Source: Nitrospira sp. (lineage in GTDB: Bacteria; Nitrospirota; Thermodesulfovibrionia; Thermodesulfovibrionales; SM23-35). Taken from it: a stretch of DNA of 11,458 bases. Each line of letters opens with the position of its first letter. Position 1 is the stretch's first letter. Made by a program: the position numbers and the translations under genes. Positions 1-6,228 of this stretch are shown here, piece after piece. The notes under the pieces were generated by a model. That model ran no database searches and was not told the DNA's origin. It worked only from the letters and a program-made list of their open reading frames with translations. Location: contig VGWY01000068.1 in the NCBI GenBank assembly GCA_016873575.1, forward strand, positions 1 to 11,458. The letters are read 5' to 3'.

Positions 1-124
1 CCTCTTGGGCAATATGAAGGGCGACTACAGAGGCCCCTATGCGATTGGCTAATCTATCTGCATAGGTCAGGGCCATATCAGAATCTGGGTTACAACCCAG
101 CGCGACTAAAATACGTTGGACCAA
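1..124 (-). CDS. Universal stress protein family (UspA-like), N-terminal part only
   Basis: The first 41 codons of a gene that continues past the left edge. Translating from a TTG at 122-124 gives a start MVQRILVALGCNP, then an acidic/serine stretch and ALTYADRLANRIGASVVALH. This is the usual opening of the Usp fold: beta-strand one (RILVAL), a polar loop, a helix (alternating YADRLANRIG) and beta-strand two (SVVALHI). The TTG start is supported by a Shine-Dalgarno AAGAGGT at 130-136, five bases upstream; no ATG lies nearby in frame before codon 17. It follows the histidine kinase gene by 111 bp in the same direction, so the two may be co-expressed. Usp proteins are small cytoplasmic stress or nucleotide-binding proteins, but Usp-like domains also occur at the front of larger proteins such as transporters or kinases. 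The ATP-binding C-terminal part is not visible, so family membership is likely and exact role unknown. Confidence 0.65.
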   Translation of the reverse strand, partial: MVQRILVALGCNPDSDMALTYADRLANRIGASVVALHIAQE

Positions 125-235
125 AGGTTACCTCTTGATAAATTATATAACATCCTAACAGATTTATAACTTAAACAATCTCTTTTGTTTTTATACTGAC
201 CTCATACTTAATCGGTAATACTGTTTGAAAAGCTC

Positions 236-2041
236 TTAATGATATAGTGGAATCATGACACGGAAGATTGTTGAGTCATCATCAGCGAAGACCTCAAGAT
301 TTCCCTGCACAGCCTGGATAAACTGATAAATAATATTGAGACCCCGACCTTTTACCTCACCCTTTCTGATCTGTTCGATATTCTCTTCCGGTATCTTTCC
401 TGTATTACGGATCTCAAAACAGGCCATCTTTCCATTTCGATAGCTCTTAATGGACAACTTTCCTCCTTCTTCAGGTATAGCCTTCGTAGCATTGTTAAAG
501 AGATTATCCAGAACGCGCTCAAATGCAAATGGAGAACAATTAATCAATAAGCCGGTTTGTAATTCATCTTTGATAAGTTTGATGTTGGTCCTTTTCTGCT
601 CTCTGATTGCCTCTTCATTTATCCTGAAACGACTCTTCAGGAACTCTGTGAGGTCAATGACCCTTTCACGGCCTTCAATATTAGGATAGATGGCAAGCTC
701 CTGCATCCTGACAGTCTCATTCGCAACGATATCAAGATATTCAGCAATCGTATCTTTTACTTTCGCGATATCTTCTGTTTCGAGGAGTCTTTTCGCCCTT
801 TTAGCAAACCCTGCAATTGCAATAGTAGGGTTCTTAAAGTCATGTAAAACATCATCAAGTTTCTCAATCCTCAGTGCCTTCATGATCTCTTTCCCAAGAA
901 AACTTAAGAGTTCAATCTCCTGTTCTGTAAAATACTGGCGACGGTCTGTGGCATAAAAAACCAAGAAATAATTGATTTCATTCCTGGCCTTCAGAGGAAT
1001 TAATAACACGGAGTTGACATTATGCTCGGATGCAAATCTTTTCAATCCTTCACTTGACAAGAGGCTCTGTAAAGGGTCTTTAATCAGTATGTAGGAAGAA
1101 TTAATCCTCTCATATTCATAATCATCGTGTTTTTCTGTGCCATTGATTAAGGCGTCAAGATAAGCATGTTCTTTAATGACAAAGACATGCCCTATCTCAT
1201 GTCTTCCCAGTCCTACAGGGTATTCAAGCTCAATCTGAACATGCCGCCTGTCAGGCGTTATAGAGAAGAGAGAACAACTCTGAATCTGCATGATTCCCGA
1301 CAGTTCTGAAATCATCATACTGAAGACATCCTTCATCTTGATTCCTTCCCGATGACTGAGTTTTACAAATATCTTCTCTACGATCTTTTCTTTCTGGAGG
1401 TTCAGTTTCTGGAGGTTGAGAATACGCTTTTTTGCCAACACATGACTAACCCGCCTTGATAGTAACTCGGCATTTGTTACCTCGAGAGGATCAAATTCTT
1501 TGTCTATCTCTTTGTAGTAGATTTGAATAGTACCCTGAATATCAGGTTCATTCTCCAGAAACCCGGGGATATTGATTGGCACCGCCATAAGAGAGTTAAG
1601 ACCGAGTTCCTTGACTATGTCCTTATTTCGATAGTCAGGTTCTAACATGATATTCGGGACAAGATAACTTTTCCCGCTCCTGATGACCTTGCCAGCGACC
1701 GTCTTCTCAATAGGTATACTTTGCCGTCTGCCGGTCTCTTTATATTGATATGAACCAAAGGCAACGAGTCTGCCTGTCTCGGGATCGAAAATACGGATGG
1801 AGGCTGCTGCTGCATGGAGAAACTCGACAATCTTTTTTGCAGCGGTCTCGAGTATCTCCTTCCAATCAAGGGTCGGACTAATCCCTATGACTTCCTCTAC
1901 CATCTGGACGAGTTCTTTTACATGTGCTGAGATACAATGCTTTCGCAGATATACTGCGAGTTCGTTTATCTCCTGCTCGGATAAATGATATTTAATAACT
2001 GATGGACAGGACTTCAGGCATTGTATTAATTTTTTATCCAT
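236..2041 (-). CDS. Sensor histidine kinase with two GAF domains (cytoplasmic)
   Basis: A 601-residue protein with no transmembrane segment, so probably a soluble sensor. Residues about 57-205 and 233-390 look like two GAF domains (for example SIRIFDPETGRLVAFGSY near 81 and NVNSVLLIPLKA near 341), joined by a helical linker. An H-box follows at 397-405 with VLHDFKNPT, putting the phosphoacceptor at His400. The C-terminal HATPase domain has an N-box at 512-521 (DNLFNNATKA), a G1-like box ENRT-type variant at 544-548 (IRNTG) and a G2-like GRGLNI at 565-570. The usual G1 Asp is Asn here, a variant known in some kinases. The N-terminal 50 residues hold Cys8, Cys12 and Cys36 and resemble no sensor domain I can name. 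No response regulator is encoded in the window. A Usp-family gene follows in the same direction. The ATG start is the only one giving the full N-terminus; its Shine-Dalgarno is weak. Signal sensed is unknown. Confidence 0.85.
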   Translation of the reverse strand: MDKKLIQCLKSCPSVIKYHLSEQEINELAVYLRKHCISAHVKELVQMVEEVIGISPTLDWKEILETAAKKIVEFLHAAAASIRIFDPETGRLVAFGSYQYKETGRRQSIPIEKTVAGKVIRSGKSYLVPNIMLEPDYRNKDIVKELGLNSLMAVPINIPGFLENEPDIQGTIQIYYKEIDKEFDPLEVTNAELLSRRVSHVLAKKRILNLQKLNLQKEKIVEKIFVKLSHREGIKMKDVFSMMISELSGIMQIQSCSLFSITPDRRHVQIELEYPVGLGRHEIGHVFVIKEHAYLDALINGTEKHDDYEYERINSSYILIKDPLQSLLSSEGLKRFASEHNVNSVLLIPLKARNEINYFLVFYATDRRQYFTEQEIELLSFLGKEIMKALRIEKLDDVLHDFKNPTIAIAGFAKRAKRLLETEDIAKVKDTIAEYLDIVANETVRMQELAIYPNIEGRERVIDLTEFLKSRFRINEEAIREQKRTNIKLIKDELQTGLLINCSPFAFERVLDNLFNNATKAIPEEGGKLSIKSYRNGKMACFEIRNTGKIPEENIEQIRKGEVKGRGLNIIYQFIQAVQGNLEVFADDDSTIFRVMIPLYH

Positions 2042-2069
2042 GGCATTCCAGTAATTGTAACATTTTTCA

Positions 2070-2099
2070 ATAATATCAAAGAGAGGTGTACTTCTTCAA
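2070..2099 (-). promoter_or_regulatory. Probable sigma70-type promoter for the histidine kinase gene
   Basis: Reading the minus strand, TTGAAG (2094-2099) is followed by an 18-base spacer and TATTAT (2070-2075). The expected start of transcription lies near 2063, leaving a leader of about 20 bases before the ATG at 2041. The position downstream of a palindromic terminator fits a separate transcription unit. The match is by eye only. Confidence 0.4.
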
Positions 2100-2120
2100 G
2101 CATAGAGAATGAAGAATAGA

Positions 2121-2148
2121 AAATGCCTGTGCATATGCACAGGCATTT
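2121..2148 (-). terminator. Perfect palindrome, likely terminator after the carbonic anhydrase gene
   Basis: A perfect 28-base palindrome with 14-base arms; one arm reads AAATGCCTGTGCAT. On the minus strand it lies 52 bases past the carbonic anhydrase stop, and its descending arm ends in TTTT then CTATTC, a short U-run typical of an intrinsic terminator. On the plus strand it is followed by GTAAAAA, so termination in that direction is unlikely. There is no unpaired loop in the ideal structure; in RNA the central bases would open to form one. Confidence 0.65.
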
Positions 2149-2153
2149 GTAAA

Positions 2154-2197
2154 AATCCCCCTCAACCCCCCTTTAGTAAAGGGGGCAAGGGGGGATT
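2154..2197. repeat. C-rich/G-rich dispersed inverted repeat, copy 1
   Basis: An imperfect inverted repeat: AATCCCCC runs into CCCCCCTTT, then AGT, then AAAGGGGG and AGGGGGGATT. It begins three bases beyond the carbonic anhydrase stop. Related sequences occur at 4265-4300 and 4333-4366, so this is a multi-copy element in this genome rather than a simple terminator. Confidence 0.75.
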
Positions 2198-2200
2198 AGA

Positions 2201-2890
2201 TTAATGAGCCTTCTTAGTACTAACTGCCTTGGGCAGCTCTATCGTTTCTACTTCACCTGTTGCAAGGCTGTATTCACCTGCAACAACCTTCAACTTCCCT
2301 TCGTGCACAAGGTGATTAATAATCTTGCTCTTCATAACATCCTTATATACATTCTTTACATTTTCCTTGATGGCTGTTTCAAGGATTTCATCATGGCTAC
2401 CACCCTTTTTCTTTGCAGCCATAGCAGCAGGCATAATCTTGCTGACTATTGCACCGATATTCCCCTCGGGTTTTCCTTTTGCTTCGAGTGTTGCAGCAAC
2501 AGCACCGCATTTCGAATGTCCGAGTATAACTAAAAGTGGAGAATTCAGATGTTCGGCAGCATATTCAATGCTTCCTAATGCTATAGGGTCAACGACATTC
2601 CCTGCAACCCTGACAACAAAAACATCTCCAAGACCCTGGTCAAAAAGGAGTTCAGGGGCAACCCTCGAGTCAGAACAGGTTAATACAATTGCAAAGGGTT
2701 TCTGTCCTTTTGCTAATTCTTTTCTCTTTGCATCACCAAGGTCTTTCTGAGCTAAATTGCCTGATACAAACCGTTTGTTGCCATCCATGAGCTTTGTCAG
2801 GGATTCGTCACCTTTTTCAAGACCTGCAACAACAAAACCTGCAAAAACTATGACGATAAGTAAACCGATAAGAACTCTAAACCGCTTCAT
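2201..2890 (-). CDS. Beta-class carbonic anhydrase, exported
   Basis: A 229-residue beta-carbonic anhydrase, which interconverts CO2 and bicarbonate with a catalytic zinc. The family signatures are clear: CSDSR at 72-76 gives Cys72 and the Asp74/Arg76 pair, and GHSKCGA at 124-130 gives His125 and Cys128, so all three protein zinc ligands (Cys72, His125, Cys128) are present. Residues 1-22 (basic MKRFR, then a hydrophobic run to VVAG) look like a signal peptide, so the enzyme should act outside the cytoplasmic membrane; I see no lipobox cysteine. Length is normal for the family plus the leader. GGAGGT lies ten bases upstream of the ATG, slightly long spacing. The gene lies 211 bp downstream of rnfB on the same strand, separated by a palindromic repeat, so it may be read separately. 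A palindromic terminator follows. Function is secure; export is predicted from sequence. Confidence 0.93.
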   Translation of the reverse strand: MKRFRVLIGLLIVIVFAGFVVAGLEKGDESLTKLMDGNKRFVSGNLAQKDLGDAKRKELAKGQKPFAIVLTCSDSRVAPELLFDQGLGDVFVVRVAGNVVDPIALGSIEYAAEHLNSPLLVILGHSKCGAVAATLEAKGKPEGNIGAIVSKIMPAAMAAKKKGGSHDEILETAIKENVKNVYKDVMKSKIINHLVHEGKLKVVAGEYSLATGEVETIELPKAVSTKKAH

Positions 2891-2923
2891 AAATCTTCAT
2901 ACCTCCGTTCATGAATATTTTGG

Positions 2924-2940
2924 AACCCTCAAAGAGGGTT
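2924..2940. repeat. Small stem-loop upstream of the carbonic anhydrase gene
   Basis: AACCCTC, a three-base loop and GAGGGTT form a perfect 7-bp stem 33 bases before the carbonic anhydrase start codon. Neither strand shows a U-run after it, so it is not a convincing terminator. It would lie in the 5' leader of the carbonic anhydrase message and could affect its stability or processing. Function unknown. Confidence 0.4.
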
Positions 2941-2993
2941 TATTGCGGAATTCAGTTGCCTTTAATATCCCACCTCCCTTCATCTCCGTTTCT

Positions 2994-3066
2994 GTCATTC
3001 TGGCTTGTCCAGAATCCTTCCGACTTGTTCGGAATCAAAGAAAGATTCCCGACAAGCGGGAATGAC
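2994..3066. repeat. Dispersed palindromic repeat between rnfB and the carbonic anhydrase gene
   Basis: The outer arms are imperfect inverted repeats: GTCATTCTGGCTTGTCCAGA on the left and CGACAAGCGGGAATGAC on the right. A third internal unit, CTTCCGACTTGTTCGGAATC (3017-3036), is itself a hairpin of the same theme (GATTCC/CTTGTC). The triple arrangement of related units is typical of intergenic repeat families in several bacterial phyla. Read from rnfB it begins 36 bases past the stop codon and could protect or end the rnf message, though no clean U-run follows. Confidence 0.7.
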
Positions 3067-3101
3067 ATATGGTTGAGTATGACTCCGAATAAGTTGAATA
3101 T

Positions 3102-4262
3102 TTATGCAGCTTTTGGCTTTCCCTTCTCTGAAGCGGATGCAAAGACCTCAGCCGCATTAAAAGTACCATCTATTGCCTGAACTGGGCATTTTGCTGTGCA
3201 GATGCCACAGCCAATACATCTTGTCTGATCAATGGTATGTTTTTTCTTTTTTTCCCCTGAGGCTGCATCAACAGGACATACCTTTATGCATATCTGACAA
3301 CCGATGCAGTTATCCATAACGAATGCCTTTGATCTCCGGGGGATAAAATCAGTGATTGCCTTTGTTGGACATTTTGAAACACAGAGGCCACAAACCTTGC
3401 ATTTATTAAGATCAATTCTTGACAGGTTATTTTCGACAGATGGGGCATCAAAAGGACAGACCTTCACACAGATACCACATGCAATACAGCCAACCTGGCA
3501 ATTATTCTTAGTGATAGCCCCTTTATCCTTTGAGTGGCAGGCAACAAGAACTGCCTTACATGTTGTAAGAACCTCGATAACCTTTTTCGGACATGCTTCC
3601 TCGCACTTTCTGCAGCCTGTACATTTTGTGATGTCCACAAATGGGAGGTGGTCTTCTGTCATGTGGATCGCATTGAACGGGCATACCTTTTCACATGTTC
3701 CATAACTGAGACATCCGTAAGCACATTGCTTGTCTCCGCCACCGGCGAGGATAGCAGCCCTGCAGTCATGAATACCTTCATATTTGAATTTCTTTACTGA
3801 TCTGCTCCATCCCCCCTGGCACATAATCCGCGCAAAAAGAGGTTCTCTTGCCTCTGCAATTTTTCCGGTAATCTGCGCAACAGCATTTGCAACTGGAACC
3901 TTTCCTGGCGCACAGAGGTTAGGAGCAATATCAGGATTTGTTGCAACAGCCTCTGCATATCCCTGGCATCCTCCAAATCCACATGCACCGCAGTTTGCAC
4001 CAGGAAGCACATCCCTTACACGCTCAACCTTTGGGTCAACCTTTACAGCAAACTTCTGTGCAGCAAGAGCAAGGCTAATGCCAAATACTATACCCAATCC
4101 CCCAAGGAATAAGAATGCAAAGGTTAAAAGTTCTTTAACATTGATAGGGCCTGATACATCAATCTCCCCACCAACACCTGCAAGAGAAGTTGTGGCGCTA
4201 AACAACGATAGAATGAGGATGGAAATGCTTATTCTCAATGTAATCAATTCTTTATTATTCAT
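3102..4262 (-). CDS. rnfB: Electron transport complex subunit RnfB, long multi-ferredoxin form
   Basis: RnfB is the likely ferredoxin-accepting subunit of the Rnf complex. After a membrane segment at about 44-68 comes the RnfB cluster domain with Cys91, Cys94, Cys99 and Cys117 (GANCGACGFGGC). Six ferredoxin-like cysteine motifs follow: Cys180/184/190/194 (variant spacing), 214-224 (CTGCRKCEEACP), 259-269, 288-298, 319-329 and 349-359. The 386-residue length is about twice that of the enterobacterial protein and slightly longer than the clostridial type. Residues 1-40 add a second hydrophobic segment resembling a signal peptide (SISILILSLFSATTSLAG), placed before the usual anchor. The ATG start is forced, since no other start codon lies ahead of the anchor. 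Its Shine-Dalgarno GGGGAG, five bases upstream, lies at the edge of a dispersed repeat. It is the last rnf gene, 165 bp after rnfA. Identity is secure; cluster count is by motif only. Confidence 0.95.
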   Translation of the reverse strand: MNNKELITLRISISILILSLFSATTSLAGVGGEIDVSGPINVKELLTFAFLFLGGLGIVFGISLALAAQKFAVKVDPKVERVRDVLPGANCGACGFGGCQGYAEAVATNPDIAPNLCAPGKVPVANAVAQITGKIAEAREPLFARIMCQGGWSRSVKKFKYEGIHDCRAAILAGGGDKQCAYGCLSYGTCEKVCPFNAIHMTEDHLPFVDITKCTGCRKCEEACPKKVIEVLTTCKAVLVACHSKDKGAITKNNCQVGCIACGICVKVCPFDAPSVENNLSRIDLNKCKVCGLCVSKCPTKAITDFIPRRSKAFVMDNCIGCQICIKVCPVDAASGEKKKKHTIDQTRCIGCGICTAKCPVQAIDGTFNAAEVFASASEKGKPKAA

Positions 4263-4264
4263 AA

Positions 4265-4300
4265 AATCTCCCCTTCCCCCTCTTTGCCAAAGAGGGGTTT
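4265..4300. repeat. C-rich/G-rich dispersed repeat, copy 2, upstream of rnfB
   Basis: Contains a perfect 9-bp stem, CCCCTCTTT (4277-4285) and AAAGAGGGG (4289-4297), with a three-base loop, flanked by a C-run. It is related to the copies at 2154-2197 and 4333-4366. Its last bases on the minus strand form the GGGGAG ribosome binding site of rnfB. Confidence 0.7.
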
Positions 4301-4332
4301 AAGGTAATGTTTTTGTAAAATATAGAGAGCAA

Positions 4333-4366
4333 GATCCTCCTTTGTAAAAGGGGGAGAGGGGGATTT
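4333..4366. repeat. C-rich/G-rich dispersed repeat, copy 3, in the rnfA-rnfB gap
   Basis: On the minus strand it reads AAATCCCCCTCTCCCCCTTT, then TACAAAGGAGGATC, the same layout as the other two copies but with weaker arms. It lies about 32 bp from copy 2, so the gap between rnfA and rnfB holds two elements. Confidence 0.6.
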
Positions 4367-4388
4367 CATAGATTTAATTTTCTTTACC

Positions 4389-4423
4389 TGCATCCTGTAT
4401 CGTGCATCCTGCATCTTGTATCT
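4389..4423. repeat. Five tandem heptamers TGYATCN just after rnfA
   Basis: On the plus strand five 7-base units follow without gaps: TGCATCC, TGTATCG, TGCATCC, TGCATCT, TGTATCT. It starts about five bases beyond the rnfA stop codon in the direction of transcription. Whether it is a remnant of tandem duplication or another dispersed repeat cannot be told from one copy. Confidence 0.6.
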
Positions 4424-4427
4424 TTCA

Positions 4428-5015
4428 TTACAATTTAATCAACCCCGAAAATCCCAGGAATGCCAGGGCTATTAATCCAGTTAATATAAACGAGATTGGT
4501 AATCCCTGAAAAGACCTTGGAATATCTGATAGCTCAAGTTTTTCTCTTATACTTGCCATTATGATCATTGCAATGCTAAAACCAATACCAGAGCCGAGGC
4601 CGAAGACAATACTCTGGATAAAGTTGTATGATTCAGCCACATTCACTAAGGGAACAGCAAGTATGATACAGTTCGTTGTGATAAGCGCAAGGTAGATACC
4701 GAGCTTATAATACAATCCTGGAGATACCTTTTTCATGATGGTATCAGCAGCCTGTACAAAACCTGCTACAACCCCTATGAAGATAACAATCTCAAGAAAT
4801 CCGAGACCGAGGGGTGTCATGATAAACTTATAGATGACCCAGTTTAACGCTGCGCTTATGACCATAACAGATGTGAAAGTAACGCTCATCCCAATGGCAG
4901 TTTCCATCTTCCTTGTTACTCCAAAGAAGATACACAGACCGAGGTATCGCGTAAAGACAAAGTTATTTATCAGGGAAGCTGCAATAAAAAGTTCAAACAG
5001 TTTTGAAAATTCCAT
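4428..5015 (-). CDS. rnfA: Electron transport complex subunit RnfA
   Basis: A 195-residue integral membrane protein of the RnfA/NqrE family, normal in length, with about six hydrophobic helices. It pairs with RnfE to form the membrane core through which electrons cross. Family hallmarks are NNFVFTRYLGLC at 17-28 and LITTNCIILAV at 111-121; Cys28 and Cys116 sit where NqrE carries the iron ligands of the cluster shared with NqrD. It begins 20 bp after rnfE. The start codon fits the family N-terminus, but the bases before it are almost all A and T with no Shine-Dalgarno, so translation may depend on coupling to rnfE. Both conserved cysteines are intact here, unlike in RnfE. Identification is secure. 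Confidence 0.95.
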   Translation of the reverse strand: MEFSKLFELFIAASLINNFVFTRYLGLCIFFGVTRKMETAIGMSVTFTSVMVISAALNWVIYKFIMTPLGLGFLEIVIFIGVVAGFVQAADTIMKKVSPGLYYKLGIYLALITTNCIILAVPLVNVAESYNFIQSIVFGLGSGIGFSIAMIIMASIREKLELSDIPRSFQGLPISFILTGLIALAFLGFSGLIKL

Positions 5016-5035
5016 AATTTTAAATTTTGAATTTT

Positions 5036-5671
5036 TTAATGGCCTCCACCGGCGCCACTTGCTCCTTTACCACCAAAGAATTTCATATCTATCCAGTTAA
5101 AAAATCCCATCAGTATTCCCACAGCAAAAAACCCTCCTGCGGGGAGAATCATAATCAGGAGGGGTTTTGTGGGGACAATAGGGATGCCCCATAAGGATCC
5201 TCGCCCCAGGAGTTCTCTGAAAAATCCTATGATCACCAGTGCAAGGAGGAATCCTGTTCCCATGCCCAGGCCATCAAAAAATGAGGGGACCACCTTATTC
5301 TTGCTTGCAAATAACTCAGACCTCGAAAGTATGATAGCAAAAGCAACGATCAGTTTTATGTAGAGTCCCATCTGTGCATAGACATCACGGACATAGGCAG
5401 CCATTACGAGATCAGTAACAGTAACCCATGTGGCGATGATGAACATGTATGAGGGAATCCTGACCTTTGGATGTATGAATTTTCTCAGGAGTGATGTTGT
5501 AACGTTTGCCATTGTCTGAACAAAGAGTACGGCGATTCCCATAAGGAATCCATTTTTTACTGAATTTGTTACAGCAACTGCAGGGCAAAGACTTAATGCG
5601 AGTCTGAATACAGGATTTTCTCCAAATATGCCATTTTTTAAAAGCTGCCAGTAGCTCATTTGATTGCTCAA
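5036..5671 (-). CDS. rnfE: Electron transport complex subunit RnfE, lacking one conserved cysteine
   Basis: A 211-residue membrane subunit of the RnfE/NqrD family with about six helices. The first conserved half-site is present: RLALSLCPAVAVT at 23-35 with Cys29. The second is normally T-N-C followed by a G-R-A-E-A-F-A-like run; here residues 107-121 read LIVAFAIILSRSELF, so the cysteine is replaced by Ala112. Cys29 is the only cysteine in the protein. The rest of the family pattern (SRSELFASKN, then a conserved FFDGLGMGTGF) is intact, and the nucleotide sequence gives no sign of a frameshift. The C-terminus is glycine-rich (GGKGASGAGGGH). The start overlaps the rnfG stop by 4 nt, so it is translationally coupled. 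Family assignment is secure; whether the shared iron-sulfur site is altered is an inference from the residue change. Confidence 0.95.
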   Translation of the reverse strand: MSNQMSYWQLLKNGIFGENPVFRLALSLCPAVAVTNSVKNGFLMGIAVLFVQTMANVTTSLLRKFIHPKVRIPSYMFIIATWVTVTDLVMAAYVRDVYAQMGLYIKLIVAFAIILSRSELFASKNKVVPSFFDGLGMGTGFLLALVIIGFFRELLGRGSLWGIPIVPTKPLLIMILPAGGFFAVGILMGFFNWIDMKFFGGKGASGAGGGH

Positions 5672-6228
5672 TCTGTGACCCCTGTATATTTTTCTTTGAG
5701 AAACTTCATGGCTTCCTTTACTCCATTGCCAACCGCACGGCTTGAGATTGTTGCTCCTGAGATGGCCTGAATCTTATCAGTGCCTTCTGCCTTTACAATT
5801 TCTATCTGTTCGAGAGACTTGCCTTCAAATTGCTTCCTGAAATATTCCTTTTCAATCTCATCACCAAGCCCTGGTGTCTCACTGTGGCTGAGTATATTTA
5901 TCGCCTTTATTTTCATGTCCTTCCCTGTTGCAATAAGGATATTGATGTAACTTGAATATCCCTTTCCGTATGTCGATATGAGGTATCCTGTTGTTTCACC
6001 TGACTTTTTGCATTCGAAGTATTTCCCTTGTTTGCCAGATACATCCCATTTGCCAGCTTCGATTATATCATCAGCCTCTGGCATCATCTTTTGCCTTGCC
6101 TCTTTTTCTTCCCTTTCCTTTGCTATTTTTATAATCGGGGCTGTTCGGGCAAAGACACTTGTCATGATGATACCAGCAACGATAAACATAACGACCAGGC
6201 TCGATGTTATTTTCATCATGTCCTTCAT
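5668..6228 (-). CDS. rnfG: Electron transport complex subunit RnfG, FMN-binding
   Basis: A 186-residue subunit with one N-terminal membrane helix (about 8-27) and a domain expected on the outer face of the membrane that carries covalent FMN. The flavinylation motif is at 154-163, QAISGATISS, so Thr160 is the predicted attachment residue; the FMN is added by the transferase ApbE, which is not encoded in this window. The residue three before the SGAT serine is usually Asp but is Gln154 here. Upstream, HSETPGLGDEI at 115-125 is a conserved FMN-domain stretch. The start overlaps the rnfD stop by 4 nt; two further Met codons at 4 and 5 are also possible starts, with AAGGA just ahead of them. Identification is secure. 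Confidence 0.94.
   Translation of the reverse strand: MKDMMKITSSLVVMFIVAGIIMTSVFARTAPIIKIAKEREEKEARQKMMPEADDIIEAGKWDVSGKQGKYFECKKSGETTGYLISTYGKGYSSYINILIATGKDMKIKAINILSHSETPGLGDEIEKEYFRKQFEGKSLEQIEIVKAEGTDKIQAISGATISSRAVGNGVKEAMKFLKEKYTGVTD

Noticed and set aside
142..147. TATAAT on the minus strand ahead of the Usp-family gene
   Set aside because: Transcription from it would start inside the Shine-Dalgarno at 130-136, and no -35 lies at normal spacing, so it is probably chance in A/T-rich DNA.
2325..2750. 141-codon plus-strand frame
   Set aside because: It is antisense to the carbonic anhydrase gene and shows no family motif or ribosome binding site.
3784..4302. 172-codon open frame on the plus strand, with 88-133 codon frames beside it
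   Set aside because: It lies fully antisense to rnfB; the end of the frame is only translated repeat sequence, and rnfB has strong family support on the other strand.
4389..4423. Possible CRISPR array because of short regular repeats
   Set aside because: The units are seven bases with no spacers between them, and no cas genes are present.
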